From the NCBI GenBank assembly GCA_963848825.1, contig CAWKFA010000015.1, positions 1,612,001 to 1,676,000 of the forward strand: 64,000 nt of DNA, written 5' to 3'. The notes under the pieces were generated by a model. It made no database searches, was not told where the DNA came from, and worked only from the letters and a program-made list of their open reading frames with translations. The DNA comes from CAVVSQ01 sp963848825. Lineage in GTDB: Bacteria > Planctomycetota > Planctomycetia > Gemmatales > Gemmataceae. The stretch's first letter is position 1; every line of letters begins with the position of its first letter. A program made the position numbers and the translations under genes. Shown here piece by piece: positions 63,643-64,000 of this stretch.

Positions 63643-64000
63643 ATGGTCCGAGCCGGACTTTTCTCCACGTCGTTGCTGGGTATTATCATTGTCTTGACGC
63701 CGGGCCGCCTGCCCGCCGAACCATCCTCTGAAAACGACAGCGCGATGCAAACAACGCTCGCCCTGCAAACGACCATGCAAAAGGCGCGGGCCTTCTTTTT
63801 TTCCGGCGACAACAAAAAAGCCGTCGATATTTTGGAAGAACAATTGCCGCGGGTGAATGGCAATGCGGCCTTTCTGGAGTTGCTGCGCAAGGCCTACCGG
63901 GCCCACATCAACGATCTGTGGCGTGCCAACAACGCAACAGGCGCCAAGCGTTATTTGGAACGGTTGTGCATCCTCGAACCAAGCGCCGCCCAGGACACCT
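63643..64000 (+). CDS. Secreted helical (TPR-like) protein, 5' part only
   Basis: Runs off the window end. A signal peptide (LFSTSLLGIIIVLTPGRLPA) is followed by helices ARAFFFSGDNKKAVDILEEQ, AFLELLRKAYRAHINDLWRA and NATGAKRYLERLCILEPSAA, whose spacing resembles tetratricopeptide repeats. AAGGA lies eight bases before ATG 63643. Function not decidable. Confidence 0.6.
   Translation, partial: MVRAGLFSTSLLGIIIVLTPGRLPAEPSSENDSAMQTTLALQTTMQKARAFFFSGDNKKAVDILEEQLPRVNGNAAFLELLRKAYRAHINDLWRANNATGAKRYLERLCILEPSAAQDT

Overview
The window looks like a piece of a planctomycete chromosome, most likely a Gemmataceae-type organism. I infer this from secreted multidomain proteins pairing sugar-dehydrogenase or DUF1080 domains with a CxxCH haem site, a PVC-type haem-binding CxxCH protein, a Planctomycete-style VEQLEDRxVPA N-terminal motif, a kinase/formylglycine-generating-enzyme fusion, and a DUF2231 cytochrome beside an ECF sigma/anti-sigma pair. 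Many genes are interrupted by single-base frame changes of both signs while homology continues on either side. I read most of these as sequencing noise in a long-read or metagenomic assembly and annotate across them, keeping 'pseudogene' for genes that are physically truncated.

Layout. 1-3.5 kb: a large repeat protein made of about 180-residue units rich in F-L/I-K-I-D heptads (minus strand). 3.8-6.5 kb: unknown protein, LpxL-like acyltransferase, HD-domain protein. 6.6-7.0 kb: tmRNA with terminator. 7.1-9.6 kb: propeller-like membrane protein, then a graveyard of toxin-antitoxin remnants (AbiE pair on minus; antitoxin tail and PIN head on plus). 9.5-11.5 kb: OB-fold-like secreted protein, cupin, decayed DUF1801, sugar acetyltransferase. 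11.6-15.2 kb: ECF sigma/anti-sigma, divergent from a TAT metallophosphoesterase and a DUF2231 cytochrome. 15.4-25 kb: SDR/ADH scars, a large GH63-like glycosidase, PhyH dioxygenase, truncated ATP-binding regulator, ClC-CBS channel, TPP enzyme. 25.3-32.9 kb: small metabolic genes, SEC-C protein, DsbA-like protein, YhcG-type nuclease, aldo/keto reductase, MarR. 33-40 kb: DUF1080-cytochrome, sorbosone-dehydrogenase-like protein, alcohol dehydrogenase and two paralogous secreted esterases. 41-42.5 kb: VapBC-like toxin-antitoxin pair, cupin, a palindromic mini-element. 42.75-47.6 kb: a protein of about 1,600 residues joining a Ser/Thr kinase, an nSTAND NTPase, a membrane helix, a PPC-like domain and a formylglycine-generating-enzyme domain.

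47.8-54 kb is the most striking stretch. Two copies of a hairpin-rich dispersed repeat have been hit by three unrelated mobile elements: an IS4-family element (12-bp target duplication), a group II intron placed right after a hairpin, and an IS110-family element. The IS110 transposase carries a C-terminal CHC2 (primase-type) zinc finger. 54-64 kb: an isolated tssK, a TAT-exported gamma-glutamyltransferase, an apparent operon (metallophosphoesterase, PVC haem protein, enolase-superfamily enzyme), a 2Fe-2S ferredoxin and the start of a secreted protein.
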